Counted from the stretch's first letter, positions 23,401-34,339 are shown. The stretch is DNA of 64,000 nucleotides from Atopsyche davidsoni (GCA_022113835.1 JAILWY010000010.1:2815501-2879500); one strand, 5' to 3'. The notes: a model not told the origin generated them from the sequence alone. Numbers and translations are program-made.

Positions 23401-24590
23401 GTATGCGTATATTAGGGTGAGGGGTAAAATAAAATTTCAATGTCGATGGTATAAAACTTTCACGAGTGTAACTCCAAACCGCATTCCAGTTTCCATTTTG
23501 AAAGGCTGAATTCTTTGAATATTGTGCATCGGTGCATACGAGGTTAACAACCCTTGAACACAGCAATTTCACCTGCTGTTACAGTAGAAATGTAAACTCT
23601 CATATTGCAGAATATATATGCAAAATGCATAGCACCGATCTGTGTAATATTCTGAATATTTTATAAATGTTTTATTTTTTAGATGAATTTAAATAACATG
23701 GTACTAATAGTGAATAGTTGAATTTTTAACACCCAAAAAATTGTACAGAAATAAATTTGGTTTTACTAACCTGTCTAGTTGCTTCAATTTTATAAATCAA
23801 AGTTTTCGAAACCTTGTAAAAAATTTATAATTCACGTATTTTATGAAACTCTTTCACTGTAAATATAGAAAAAAAAAAAACACATATTTTTCAAAGTTGA
23901 TTTAAATTATCACATAAGACATTATTGGATAATTAATAGATCTAAAACCATTAATATGAAGACTCATTTTTCTCACCTCAGTCGTAAAAAAAGGTTGTAT
24001 GGCGGATGGTGTGGGAGATTTGGAAATCAATAAAAGCGAAACCAAAAATGGGGTTAAAAACCACACCGGAGAAAATCAGCGGCTATTGTTGGGTGTTTTT
24101 GCTGGCAAACACACATTCCAAATAGATTGTCTGGTACGTCAGGTTGAACGGAGGCGAAATAGATCTTCGGAAACATCTGGCATGATGTGTGATTTGGTGA
24201 TTTTGAGGTCTCTTGAAAGCTGTTTGATGTTATCTGTCATTTAAGGTTTAAGTTTTGATGCTGGAACCATTTTGAAGGAGTAAAATAGAAATTTAAAAAC
24301 CCTAACACCCAAAAAATCACAAACCAACGAATAACAACACACTGATGTTGTGTGAGGCTTACACGTACATTATAAAGAATCAATCATTTCATTTACCTGT
24401 AGTGAAATAAAGTAAATCTTTGCATAAATTCAGCATGCTCAGTGATAACTGATAACAATAAAAAAAGTTTTTGAATACACAAAAATAGTTAAAATAACTG
24501 CTTATTCTCAAAAAGAGTTTTGTAATTTAAAATTGTGCATAGTATATTTCAATTGTATTTCCTCAAATAGAGCTTAAGCTTTATAATTGA
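20460..24590. other. non-coding stretch, mostly AT-rich
   Basis: A moderately GC-rich part at 20560-20720 and another at 22080-22500 interrupt AT-rich DNA. The open frames inside them (20609-20821; 22228-22494) have no family motif. The segment 23990-24380 has balanced base use and short frames on both strands, but nothing I recognise. Confidence 0.45.
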
Positions 24591-24603
24591 TATATTATGG
24601 AAA

Positions 24604-25605
24604 ATATTCAATTTTCAATCACACATGACAGTAGAAAACACAATTTCATTAACTCAGTTTTTCCCTAGTATTCTCAGTCGATCTGAAAACGAATTACATA
24701 CATCGTGTATATACGAAAAAAACATTTTTCACAATATGAGAGTAAGCACATATTTCATAATTTACTTTGCAACTGTATATATATATATATTAATATATAT
24801 AATATTATGACAAATTTTAAATTTTAAATCACAAATGGCAGTAGAAAACACAATTGCATTGACTCAGTTTTTCCCTAGTATTCTCAGTCGATCTGAAAAC
24901 GAATTACATACATCGTGTATATACGAAAAAAACATTTTTCACAATATGAGAGTAAGCACATATTTCATAATTTACTTTGCAACTGTATATATATATATAT
25001 ATTAATATATATAATATTATGACAAATTTTTAATTTTAAATCACAAATGGCAGTAGAAAACACAATTGCATTGACTCAGTTTTTCCCTAGTATTCTCAGT
25101 CGATCTGAAAACGAATTACATACATCGTGTATATACGAAAAAAAAAACATTTTTCACAATATGAGAGTAAGCACATATTTCATAATTTACTTTGCAACTG
25201 TATATATATATTAATATATATAATATTAGGACAAATTTTTAATTTTAAATCACAAATGGCAGTAGAAAACACAATTGCATTGACTCAGTTTTTCCCTAGT
25301 ATTCTCAGTCGATCTGAAAACGAATTACATACATCGTGTATATACGAAAAAAAACATTTTTCACAATATGAGAGTAAGCACATATTTCATAATTTACTTT
25401 GCAACTGTATATATATAGTATTATGACAATTTTTTAATTTTAAATCACAAATGGCAGTAGAAAACAAAATTGCATTGACTCAGTTTTTCCCTAGTATTCT
25501 CAGTCGATCTGAAAACGAATTACATACATCGTGAATATACGAAAAAAAACATTTTTCACAATATGAGAGTAAGCACATATTTCATAATTTACTTTGCAAC
25601 TGTAT
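24604..25605. repeat. five-copy tandem array, about 209-bp unit
   Basis: Equivalent GTAGAAAACA points lie at 24631, 24841, 25053, 25262 and 25457, giving spacings of 210, 212, 209 and 195. Each unit runs through CCCTAGTATTCTCAGTCGAT, CATACATCGTGTATATACG, an A-run, CACAATATGAGAGTAAGCAC and an AT-palindrome rich in TATATTAATATATA. Units 2-5 are almost identical. They differ in the length of the A-run and the TA tract, so the expansion is recent. The last unit ends at AACTGTAT without the AT tract. A frame of about 50 codons (ENTIALTQFFPSILS...) stays open in each unit, but I see no sign that it is translated. Confidence 0.93.
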
Positions 25606-25654
25606 CAAAATTATCCCAAGGATCCAGTGCTTTATCCAGCAGGCTTAGCCGGAA

Positions 25655-25915
25655 AACGTTTACGGCAAATTAATATGAAAACTTGTATAATTTCAGCCGC
25701 AGATAGGGCTGCACCGCGCCTGCGCCGCCGCCGTGTTGCGAACTTCACACTGGCTTTCTTCCGGTCCCGCTACAATAGGTTATAAATAAGGCTTTAACGG
25801 CTTACGCAGACTGTCTGCCCTAAGCGGGCGGTACGTATGTGTCGCGGCGCAGACTCCGGCGAGTTGTATACCGGCTGATTCATACAGTACTGCGGGCGCT
25901 GCAGGAGACCCCAAT
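25655..25915. other. GC-rich, CpG-rich island
   Basis: Includes CGCGCCTGCGCCGCCGCCG and AAGCGGGCGGTACGTATG and ends near GCGGGCGCTGCAGGAG. It directly follows the AT-rich array. The frame at 25594-25785 has no recognisable domain. Confidence 0.35.
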
Positions 25916-26008
25916 TTTATATTGAGATGGAAATATTCTCGACTTAAATTGTCTCAGCATATGATCTGCAACTGAAATATCTGCAAAGTTTAAAACCACA
26001 CTGCTGAA

Positions 26009-26965
26009 GACAAATAAATATTTAAAACATACGATTTTTGTGCTTAACTTCATTCATACACATTTTTTCTTTAAAAAAGCACAAAGCGTACTTATCTGCT
26101 TATTAGGCCCACGGACCACTTTTCATGGTCAAAGCTTCCCCACGGACCCCCTTTCATAATCAAAACTTGCCTAAGAACCCCCTTTCAAAATCAAAACTTG
26201 CCAATGGACCCCCTTTCATAGTTAAAACTTGCCTATAGACAAATATTTAAAACATACGATTTTTGTACTTAACTTCAAACCCAAAGCACAGAGTACTTAT
26301 CTGCTTATTAGGCCCACGGACCACTTTTCATGGTCAAAGCTTCCCCACGGACCCCCTTTCATAGTCAAAACTTGCCCACGGACCCCCTTTCATAGTCAAA
26401 ACTTGCCCATGGACCAACTTTCATAGTCAAAACTAGCCTACAGACTAGTTGGTGCAAGTATCGACTCTATTGCGTTCCTGCATTAACCTACCTGACTCAC
26501 CGCTATGCTTGTTATTACTTGTATTTTATGCACCTCTCTATATTTATATTTTACTTAGGACGTAAAAATTGCTAATAATGTATTCATAGTTATTTATTTT
26601 AACTTCCATATTAGTAAAAATGTGTTACAATTTTTTTATTATATATTAAACCTTGCGCGGAGCCCCTGACGTTGTTCAGGGACCCCTAAATCGATTTTAA
26701 TTTTATAAGGACCCCCTGAACGATCCCAGAGACCCTCTGGGGTCCGTAGGGACCACTTTGAGAAGCACTGGGCTATAGTATAGTATATGATTGCATTATC
26801 TTTAAAACTCGTCGAAGGTTTAAAAACTTGCAGGCTCACCTTTGGTCTTGTAAAGTGTAGCGATATCAATATACGTTTTTGTCGATTGACGAATTGATAT
26901 GCTGGTATTTAAACTGTGTGTAAAAAAATATAGATATATACATGAGTATCAGTTAAAATAATTTA
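26009..26965. mobile_element. hAT-related copy carrying a 31-bp minisatellite, end-truncated
   Basis: 26290-26960 aligns with 29150-29790 almost throughout: ACTAGTTGGTGCAAGTATCG, CCTTGCGCGGAGCCCCTGAC, GGGACCACTTTGAGAAGCAC, then CTCGTCGAAGGTTTAAAAAC. The left CAGTGGCTCTCAAAC terminus found at 29121 is absent, and no target duplication could be identified. The left part is itself duplicated: 26018-26235 and 26242-26430 share TTTAAAACATACGATTTTTG and TTATCTGCTTATTAGGCCCA. The copy has no transposase. Confidence 0.8.
26107..26440. repeat. 31-bp minisatellite in two blocks
   Basis: The unit begins CCCACGGACCCCCTTTCATA and ends GTCAAAACTTG. Block one (26107-26231) has four units and block two (26310-26440) has four more, with point differences, separated by unique sequence that is also duplicated. 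Confidence 0.88.
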
Positions 26966-26969
26966 ACAC

Positions 26970-28040
26970 CCACAGCAATATAAAAAAAACATTACAATCA
27001 CAAAATTACAGTAAATATTTTTCACAAAAGTGTACAAACATTTATTCAAGGCTGAACAGTCGTTAAACTTTTAACGAAATGAAAAAGTTTTTGGTAAAAT
27101 TTCCAGTGGGTGTTTAAACAGATATGTTTATTTTTTTAAATTCACGCCGATTTTACAAAATAAAAAAACCACTGAAATTGCTAATAAATTAAATGCAACG
27201 AGAATTTATTGCTGAATTCATCAGAGGGTTAATTATTTTTCATGCGATTGAATCAAATATTTACTTTTATTAGACACCGAAATGTTTTTGATAAAAAAAA
27301 TTTAAAACATTGCGATATTTATTATTTTTACTATGTTTTTTGTATTTTTTATTATATAACAATTTTGATAATATCACAGATCAAAAGTACGATTTAGATT
27401 TTGGTAAAACTTTATAATATTACGTGGGAGCTAAAAGACTTGAAAGTAAACATTACGAAAAGCTCAATTCTCATTTGACTTTTCAAAAATATTATTGTTG
27501 ACGAGAAATTTTTAATGAGATTATATGTTGTGTATAAACTTTATCAATTTTAAATAAGATTTAAAAGTCATCAAAGTTTTTATTGTTGTCATAATTTGAG
27601 GGATAAGTGATTTTTCATGGAACTGCAGTACGGCAATTATTTGTTATGAAAGCATCTAGATGTTTTTATAAGTGTTAACACCTTGTAATTTCTTTAATAA
27701 TTTAATTTTAAATGACCATTAGTTAATAAATAAATTAGTACTGTTAGTTTCAATATGTAACCATTTGATGTGTATTTTAATTTTGAATTATATAAATAAA
27801 ATACAGATTTGGATGCTATTATTATTTTAAATTCTTGGGTGCTTACAAGCGTTGATCCATTGTAGTTCTTAGTTTTCTGTTTAAATTCTAGTATTGCTAA
27901 TGAATAAATTACACCCCAAGATTAAAATACTTACAGTTACAATATTTTTCCCGATTTGAGTGATTTCAAATAACAAACGCCAGTAAATACTATTTACGAA
28001 TTTTTAATATTTAAATTTATTTCATTTAAAATAGTGTTTC
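26970..28040. other. AT-rich non-coding stretch
   Basis: Nothing coding is seen. It ends at CAGTCACCCTGTATA (28041-28055), which looks like a single Tc1/mariner-type terminus without a visible partner. Confidence 0.45.
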
Positions 28041-29112
28041 AGTCACCCTGTATATGCGTGATAATGCCACATGGCGCTTGACCTTTGCCCCCCTCGTGGA
28101 TTTATTTTCTTTCGATCGCAGTAAGACATATTTATGATATCGTTAATTTTGGGTTAAGACCGTCGTAATTAGTTGATTTTTCGTTACATACATTAAACGG
28201 AAATCGCAGAAGTGCCCTTTGTCCAGTGGATGAATGGCCGGATTAGCCAGAGTAATTAAAGTCTAGGTTTTTTAGTTTTTATTTTATTTTGTGAAAATAG
28301 CCAGACGTGATATCTAACGACAAAATCAGGGGGTTGTAAGAGTGTACATATCCAAAAACAATACCGTGATTAAAATGCTTCAATGTTTAACTATCACAAC
28401 CAACAGCACTTGAAGTCTTTTATATGTTTCAACTGTTTTGTGAAACACGTAATAATATATAATTTTTTTTATTTACCCTAATTTGGTAACACATCCGCTG
28501 GGCTCCCTGTTGAAATTCTCTTTATTTATTTTTTTCACATTTAAATGATTGAAATAATTTTTACAGTAAAAATTTCACGTTTTGCGTTTAGAATAACTTG
28601 CGCTTAAATTTATTTCCACTTTGCAGAGATCGGCAAATACTTGGGGCAGAACTTACGCCGGGACTTAAATCACGGTGGGATTTAGCATATACAATTGTGA
28701 AATTTGCGAAGTTCACAGATTTATTAATATCTCTGGTCTTTTGTGGTCCCCGAGAAGGAGCTGGGCTCAAATATGTATTCCGAAAACGAATGTATAAAAC
28801 CCCAATCAAAAGTTGAGCTTACAGCGGATTCGCTGTATAATATAGACGCTGGTGTAATTTCAGAAGAACTTCCCATTGCATTTCAGTCTTGATTGCGAGA
28901 ATGAATGCAAGGTGATTTAAAGGCATTATTCATTTTGAGCTATTTAAAAAAATATAACACTTAAAATGTCTATTGCGTTTATAGATTAGATCACCGGCAG
29001 AATGCAAACAGTTTTTGTTAGCCGCAATACGAGAAAGTAAGCCTCGCATAAAGATAATAAAATAAGCGGCAGTATTTCTCAAGTCTCATAGCAAGCTAAA
29101 CAGCTTGCATGG

Positions 29113-29120
29113 GACTAGAG
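29113..29120. repeat. target site duplication of the 29.1-kb hAT (left)
   Basis: GACTAGAG here is identical to 29848-29855. Confidence 0.85.
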
Positions 29121-29847
29121 CAGTGGCTCTCAAACTATTTTGGCCCACGGACCCCTTTTCATAGTCAAAACTTGCCCACGCACCCCCTTTCATAGTCAAA
29201 ACTTTCCCATGGACCCCCTTTCATAGTCAATCCTTGCCTACGTACCCCCTTTCATAGTCAAAACTTGTCTACGGACCCTAGGTGAAAATCTACATAAATT
29301 AATATTATAGACTAGTTGGTGCAAGTATCGACTCTATTGCGTTCCTGTATTAACCTACCTGACTCACTGTATTTTATGCACCTGTCTATATTTATATTTT
29401 ACTTAGGACGTAAAAATCGCTAATAATGTATTCATAGATATTTATTTTAACTTCCATATTAGTAAAAATGTGTTACAATTTTTTTATTTTATATTAAACC
29501 TTGCGCGGAGCCCCTGACACTGTTCAGGGACCCCCAAATCGATTTCAATTTTCTAAGGACCCCCTGAATGATCCCAGAGATCCTCGGGGTCCTTAGGGAC
29601 CACTTTGAGAAGCACTGGGCTATAATATAGTATATGATTGCATTATCTTTAAAACTCGTCGAAGGTTTAAAAACTTGCAGGCTCACCTTTGGTCATTATA
29701 CGTTTTTGTCGGTTGACGAATTGATATGCTGGTATACAAGCTGTGTGTAAAAAAATAAAGATATGTACATGAGTATCAGTTAGAATAATAATTCTAAGGA
29801 CCCCCTGAATGATCCCAGGGCCGTAGGGACCACTTTGAGAAGCACAG
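29121..29847. mobile_element. non-autonomous hAT element with minisatellite and perfect 8-bp target duplication
   Basis: The left end is CAGTGGCTCTCAAACTATTT. The right end, read on the minus strand, is CTGTGCTTCTCAAAGTGGTC. GACTAGAG flanks both sides (29113-29120, 29848-29855). Within it, 29142-29285 is a 31-bp minisatellite. The right terminus also occurs internally at 29596-29617 (GACCACTTTGAGAAGCACTG), followed by about 170 bp and then the true end, so the right end has been duplicated. There is no transposase frame. The intact duplication shows that the whole 727 bp moved as one unit. Confidence 0.9.
29142..29285. repeat. 31-bp minisatellite, about four and a half units
   Basis: Same unit as 26107-26440 (CCCACGGACCCC...CATAGTCAAAACTTG), here with units starting CCCACGG, CCCACGC, CCCATGG and CCTACGT. 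Confidence 0.88.
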
Positions 29848-29855
29848 GACTAGAG
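29848..29855. repeat. target site duplication of the 29.1-kb hAT (right)
   Basis: GACTAGAG here is identical to 29113-29120. Confidence 0.85.
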
Positions 29856-30225
29856 AAACAAGCGTGCGATTTTTATTCATCGCGGAGATCAGAGCCTGCG
29901 ACACGGAGACGGTCCGGCGTGTCCTGCCCCTTCAAGGACGATCCGGCGACAGACACGAGATGCCACAAAGGTGAAGCTTAAATCAGCACGTGCCTGATCT
30001 TGATTCATCACGGAGATCACGGCAAGTCACACGGAGATGGGCCGTCTCCGTGCCGCCCGGAGTGTCCTGCCCCCCGTTAATAGTTGATGCTTTCTCGGCA
30101 GCGACACGGCAAGTTTCCTTGTCGAGTGCCGCCGTATTTTGCTGCAGCACTCTTCGCTTTCGATCCGCCGTGAGTGAATGGAGTCCACCCACAAAGCTTG
30201 GATTCAATTTAAGTTAAACCCGGGA
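29856..30225. other. GC-rich island with internal imperfect duplication
   Basis: Two related segments, about 29878-29931 and 30001-30073, share TTCATC-CGGAGATCA, CACGGAGA and GTGTCCTGCCCC. The second carries a local inverted repeat, GGGCCGTCTCCGTGCC. The frames on both strands (29983-30217) are open but without a recognisable domain; openness on both strands is expected at high GC. Confidence 0.5.
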
Positions 30226-30229
30226 ATGT

Positions 30230-31015
30230 ATCTCGCAAATAAAATCTATTTTCTTATGCGGTCGCTTGACGTAGTCGTTATTTTTGTTTTGTTGTTTTAT
30301 GCATGCAAATTTGTACAGTGGATATCGCTGTATTCTGTTATTTTGGTCTCGTTAAATTTATTTATAAGCAATACTTGAATTTGAACTGAAATATTCTTAT
30401 ATTGGATTACCAACGACAATGGATTACCGCTTATAAGCACACAAGAGTTAAAAAAAAAAAACTTATATATCTGCGCACAAACATGTTGACTTTTAGTATC
30501 CTGTCAAGTCTAATTAGCGTATCATCTTCATATATTTTTGAGCAAGTGCTTGTAAATATTTCATTGTCATTTGTATATTTAAAAACTCAATGCCTCGGAA
30601 CAATTCCCTTTCGATTCTGAAGACTGAATTTTATATACCTGTACATATTTATTGTTATGAACGTTTAGAAATCGATTTTACTTATGCATAGGATTATCTC
30701 AATTAGTTTAAATGTTAAAGAATTTTTTAGATGTGAAATTCACTAATTGCACTGGTATATTTGTTTTGAATATTATTAGCTTGATTTCATATATGAGAAG
30801 GGTCTCAGAATCGAGCAGAAAGCAAAATGTACACTTTTGAAAATATAACTGTTTATATAATTTTATAAAATTTATAAAATGAATGTATGTGAATTCTTGG
30901 AAGAAATACGTATTTAATGAAACATGAGTCTTTCTGTGAATATTCTAAGTTATTAAACGATTCTAATCGCTGGCAAAATAAGCGAATTGATAAAATAAAT
31001 ATGCGTATGAATCTA
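30230..31015. other. AT-rich non-coding stretch
   Basis: Only short, hydrophobic or AT-driven frames. Nothing recognised. Confidence 0.45.
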
Positions 31016-31019
31016 CGAA

Positions 31020-31310
31020 AACAAATTCCGCGTCGCTTATGAATTTCTCATTTCCCCGAAAGAGACAAGTTGGCATTCGCGGCTCGGGATAATCGTGTGC
31101 TTCGGGACAGAAAGAAGAATACCCAGTGGGCGATACTCGGGAATTTCCCATTTGATGTTTCAGCTTCTCGGGATTCCCCGAACAACGGGGCCTCTTTCTT
31201 TCGATTAAATTATAAACTTGGAGCGCCGGGCTTGAAATTGAACGCCCGAGATCGAGGACTTGCGCCGGATCGAGAGCTCCGCCGCCTTCCAAGGTGGAAA
31301 CGAATATGTT
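31020..31310. other. GC-rich island
   Basis: CpG-rich, with GGAGCGCCGGGCTTGAAAT and GAGATCGAGGACTTGCGCC. Frames are open on both strands (30963-31292 minus, 31070-31345 plus) with no family motif. Such two-strand openness is usual for GC-rich DNA. Confidence 0.35.
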
Positions 31311-31319
31311 CTCTGTTTT

Positions 31320-33120
31320 ATTGTACCCAAGAAGGAGTTTATTAATAGTACTTGCTCCTACATTATTTAAAGAAGCTCGCTACACCGACTTTACCTTGTT
31401 TGGGTCGGAGGTGGTTGTCCGTGTTGTTTTATCCGTAGTTTCTAACCATAAACTCTCGAAAAAAGTATCAATATTACAAAACATTTAAACATAGATTTTT
31501 AAATAATTTTTTTTTTAATTAACGGAGTACTTATTTTATGCCAAAAAATCGCCTTTTTAAATATGTTAGTGTATTTGCGACAGACTAGTTCAACTATAGT
31601 AGTAATACTAGCGACAAACGGATGTATTTTTTTATGAGCACTTTGTCTGGTTCAGATAAGACACCCAACGGCTTATATATGCTAACAAATCAAAAAAAGC
31701 AATAGAATAAAATACGGGAATCATTTGAAGATTTTATAAAATAGGTGATAAACTTAATAATTATGCACTTCACAACATTAAAAGCAGAAAGACATTACCT
31801 CGTCCATTATACTTTAATTCGCTTTTACCATTAAGTCACTAATAGAGCCATTACAGAGCCCTCATGGCGCAAAAATCCTTAAGTACATAATAGATTTATC
31901 ACCTAGTTTTTAAAATCTTTAAACGGTGAGCTTTTTATTTTATTGCCTTTCATTTAATTTGTCAGTATATTTCAGTCGTTGAAAGCATTATCTTAACTAG
32001 CCTGCAGAAGCTAAACAAAAATGTTCGTCATATTTTATCCATTTCCCTATAAATACTAGATGGAAAAAAAACAATTTTGGTCACTCGTATGAATTAATAT
32101 TAAAAAAGATCTTTACTTTGAAACCTTATAAATAACAGCAATACATTTCCTTATAGGCTAATTACAATTATCCATAAACATGGCTATTATTTCGCATCTG
32201 GACAAATCAATATAAATAATATATTTTTCACTTGTTTTCTTGTTGAAAACAATGCGCATTATTTTACTAAAAAAAAAATTTTATTAAGTCGATTTTTAAT
32301 AAATATACTATACAGACAATTGAAAAAAACTTGTTGGGTCTGAAGCTTTTTTATTTTGTTCTTGACTTTTTCGAAAAGTACTACACATTTTGAAACATCA
32401 CGTGTTTCAAAATGTGTAGTACTTGCATACGTTTACACGTGAATACGTTTATTTCTTCGCTACCTGAAAATACAAAATAAATTATTAAAAAAATTAATAA
32501 ACACACAACTGTAAACACGGGAAATTGTAAGATTACAAGGCACACCTAGGAGCTGAGTTACAAGGGGTGATATCTGGGATGCTCTTAGTTGAATATTAAA
32601 AAGGACGCTATCCGAAGTTTTGATCTAAAGGGTTGAACCCGAGAAAGTGCGAGGAGCAAACTTCAGAAATAAACAAGTGATCGCCTCCTAGTGGCGGGGC
32701 CCAACTGCTGAAGTAACTGCGCTCCATGCCGATGGACTTAAGTTTTCACCCTAGAGATACCATTTTTTCCCCTTTCAGCCTCTACACATCTTCTGACACT
32801 GCTTTACTGTACTCTTTCTTTTCAGAGAGATTTCTTATTTCATGTTGATGTTTATTAGGCTTTTTTTATATCATATTAAATTGAACTTTTAAAACACGTT
32901 TTACCATTTGAAATGTTTTTGAAATGCCAACAAACTATAAATTATTCTACTTATGATCCGCAAGTTAAAACATTCAATGAAAAAACAACGATTTTTTATT
33001 CGGGGTAGAGCAATATTTTTTGAACACTATCAATGTTGAATTGTTCTCAGATTCCATGGAAAGAACTACTGTCTATTTTTTTTTGGTTATACCCGCAATT
33101 TTTATTGCTATTATTATCTA
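31320..33120. other. non-coding stretch with a moderately GC-rich part
   Basis: 32520-32760 is richer in GC (for example CCTCCTAGTGGCGGGGCCC) and has no open frame of note. The remainder is AT-rich apart from the hairpin at 32376-32424. Confidence 0.4.
32376..32424. other. perfect 22-bp hairpin
   Basis: The arms 32376-32397 (AAGTACTACACATTTTGAAA and two more bases) and 32403-32424 are exact reverse complements around the 5-nt loop TCACG. No mismatch occurs in 22 bp, and the pairing stops abruptly on both sides. This is far longer than expected by chance in 64 kb. It has no flanking duplication and no homologous copy in the window. Confidence 0.9.
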
Positions 33121-33128
33121 TACTATCA

Positions 33129-33434
33129 CTTATATGATGATTAAAGAAATTCTCAGAAAAATATCATCGTGATTTGTGTGGGATTTGAACCCACATCCCC
33201 AAGCTTACATGACCGGTTTACTAACCATTGTATTAACGAACCACATCCATTAATCGAGAATTTTTAACAATCATACTCTACATATGAACCAATGTGCCCA
33301 GGCCAACCAATATGGCAACCCATGTAAGCCTGGGGATGTGGGTTCAAATCCCACACAAGTCATGATTATATTTTTCTGAGAGTTACTTTAGTCATTTTCT
33401 ATGTGTGAACGAATGTGCCTAATTATATTAGTAA
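33129..33434 (-). mobile_element. inverted-repeat element with tRNA-like cassette (family 2), head-to-head copy
   Basis: The left arm is on the minus strand: a 76-nt tRNA-like cassette at 33169-33244, followed by ATGATATTTTTCTGAGAATT (33145-33165). The right arm, about 33317-33434, is on the plus strand: GGGGATGTGGGTTCAAATCC, TTTTCTGAGAGTTACTTTAG, GAATGTGCCTAATTATATTA. Between them is CATACTCTACATATGAACCA, which also occurs (reversed) in the 54.8-kb copy. The two arms are inverted with respect to each other over about 110 bp. The flank module follows at 33425-33500. Confidence 0.75.
33169..33244 (-). repeat. tRNA-like cassette, 76 nt
   Basis: On the minus strand it starts GTGGTTCGTTAATACAATGG and ends CACACAAATCAC. 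The ends pair as an acceptor stem (GTGGTT/AATCAC, one G-T). GTGGG-TTCAAAT-CCCAC is a perfect T arm with a B-box-like GGTTCAAATCC. The D arm is weak and the anticodon stem has mismatches. By eye it most resembles insect tRNA-Asp or tRNA-Glu (CGTTAGTA, GGTTAGTA). It is probably not a working tRNA. Confidence 0.65.
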
Positions 33435-33500
33435 ATAATAAAATCCTGTAATAGGTAATAAATACGCATTTAATTGACGTTCAATCCAAAAATAGACATA
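33425..33500 (+). repeat. dispersed repeat family 2, flank module
   Basis: TATTAGTAAATAATAAAATC, then GGTAATAAATACGCATTTAA and TTGACGTTCAATCC. Same module as 8626-8700 and 54212-54282. Confidence 0.75.
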
Positions 33501-33699
33501 TCTATACTATCCTCAACTTTCAAGACGTTTTCTATAGAAGTTTTACTCCGAGACCAAAATCATCTTATATTAAGTTGGTATTTGTATCAGAACAAATCAC
33601 AAGATACCGATATTACAGCTCATAGTGTACCTTATAATCTAAATAAGCACCAAAAGCGTTACGATTGCTGTCAGGTGTGGGATTAACTTCGGAAATGTT

Positions 33700-34330
33700 G
33701 TCAAAGACGTTTGAATTAACCAACCTTAAGCTGGTGGAAGTTAAAAAGTAATTGCAAAAGCGGGATTGCTACACGACTGGAAGGAGCACGGCCCTGCAAC
33801 GGCGGACGGGAGGCATTGTTCTCGGGGATTAATTGGATTCTGAGACATTCAGGTCTCGGATAAAAAGACCGCTATTTGTCTGTACATAGAGATATTTAAT
33901 CGAAATTCATGATAAAGAAATACAAGTATTTTGTTTATATTACAAATAATCCACGTAAAGAATTTTATAAGATATAGTTTAACCACCAGGTTTGTCGAGA
34001 CGTAGTGGTCCTCAACATCTCTTGTTCTTATTATTATCTCGCAAAAGCTCACAATAGCCTTCCAGGCAGTGTAGCGTGGATTAGATCAGCTCAAATATCC
34101 AGATGATGCCCTCTTTGCAGCGGAATCGCCATATTTTTTCCTCGGCGATATTACGATAAAAAAGTGCATTCTCTGTATTATAAATGGTGTCATCGAAGAG
34201 CAAGCCAAGTGACTCGGACATTCCTCACGAGGTATCTTCGGAAGCCCAAAGCTCATCTGGCCATGGTATTGGAAAATCTATTGGTCTTTGGGGGTGATTG
34301 AAGTCACTGAGGAGGCGATCAACAACTAAA
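33700..34330. other. two moderately GC-rich segments
   Basis: 33720-33850 contains GCAACGGCGGACGGGAGGC and GGGGATTAATTGGATT. 34050-34320 has balanced base use and short frames. Neither shows a recognisable protein, RNA or repeat partner. Confidence 0.3.
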
Positions 34331-34339
34331 AGCATAATA

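Noticed and set aside
25127..25426. Open frame of 99 codons across two array units
   Set aside because: It exists only because the repeat period happens to keep the frame open there; neighbouring units shift frame at the A-run.
26107..26440. CRISPR-like array of 31-bp units
   Set aside because: The units are contiguous with no unique spacers and the DNA is eukaryotic. It is a minisatellite.
28041..28055. Single Tc1/mariner-type terminus (CACCCTGTATA)
   Set aside because: No matching opposite end or transposase was found nearby. The motif is too short to call an element.
30963..31345. Overlapping open frames on both strands
   Set aside because: Two-strand openness is expected in a GC-rich island and neither product has a recognisable domain.
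33169..33244. Functional tRNA gene
   Set aside because: The acceptor and T arms are good, but the D arm is weak, the anticodon stem has mismatches and the base before the anticodon position is wrong. Three copies are embedded in a repeat.
34050..34320. Possible retrotransposon or retrocopy remnant
   Set aside because: Base use is balanced, but neither strand gives a recognisable reverse transcriptase, integrase or host protein motif.
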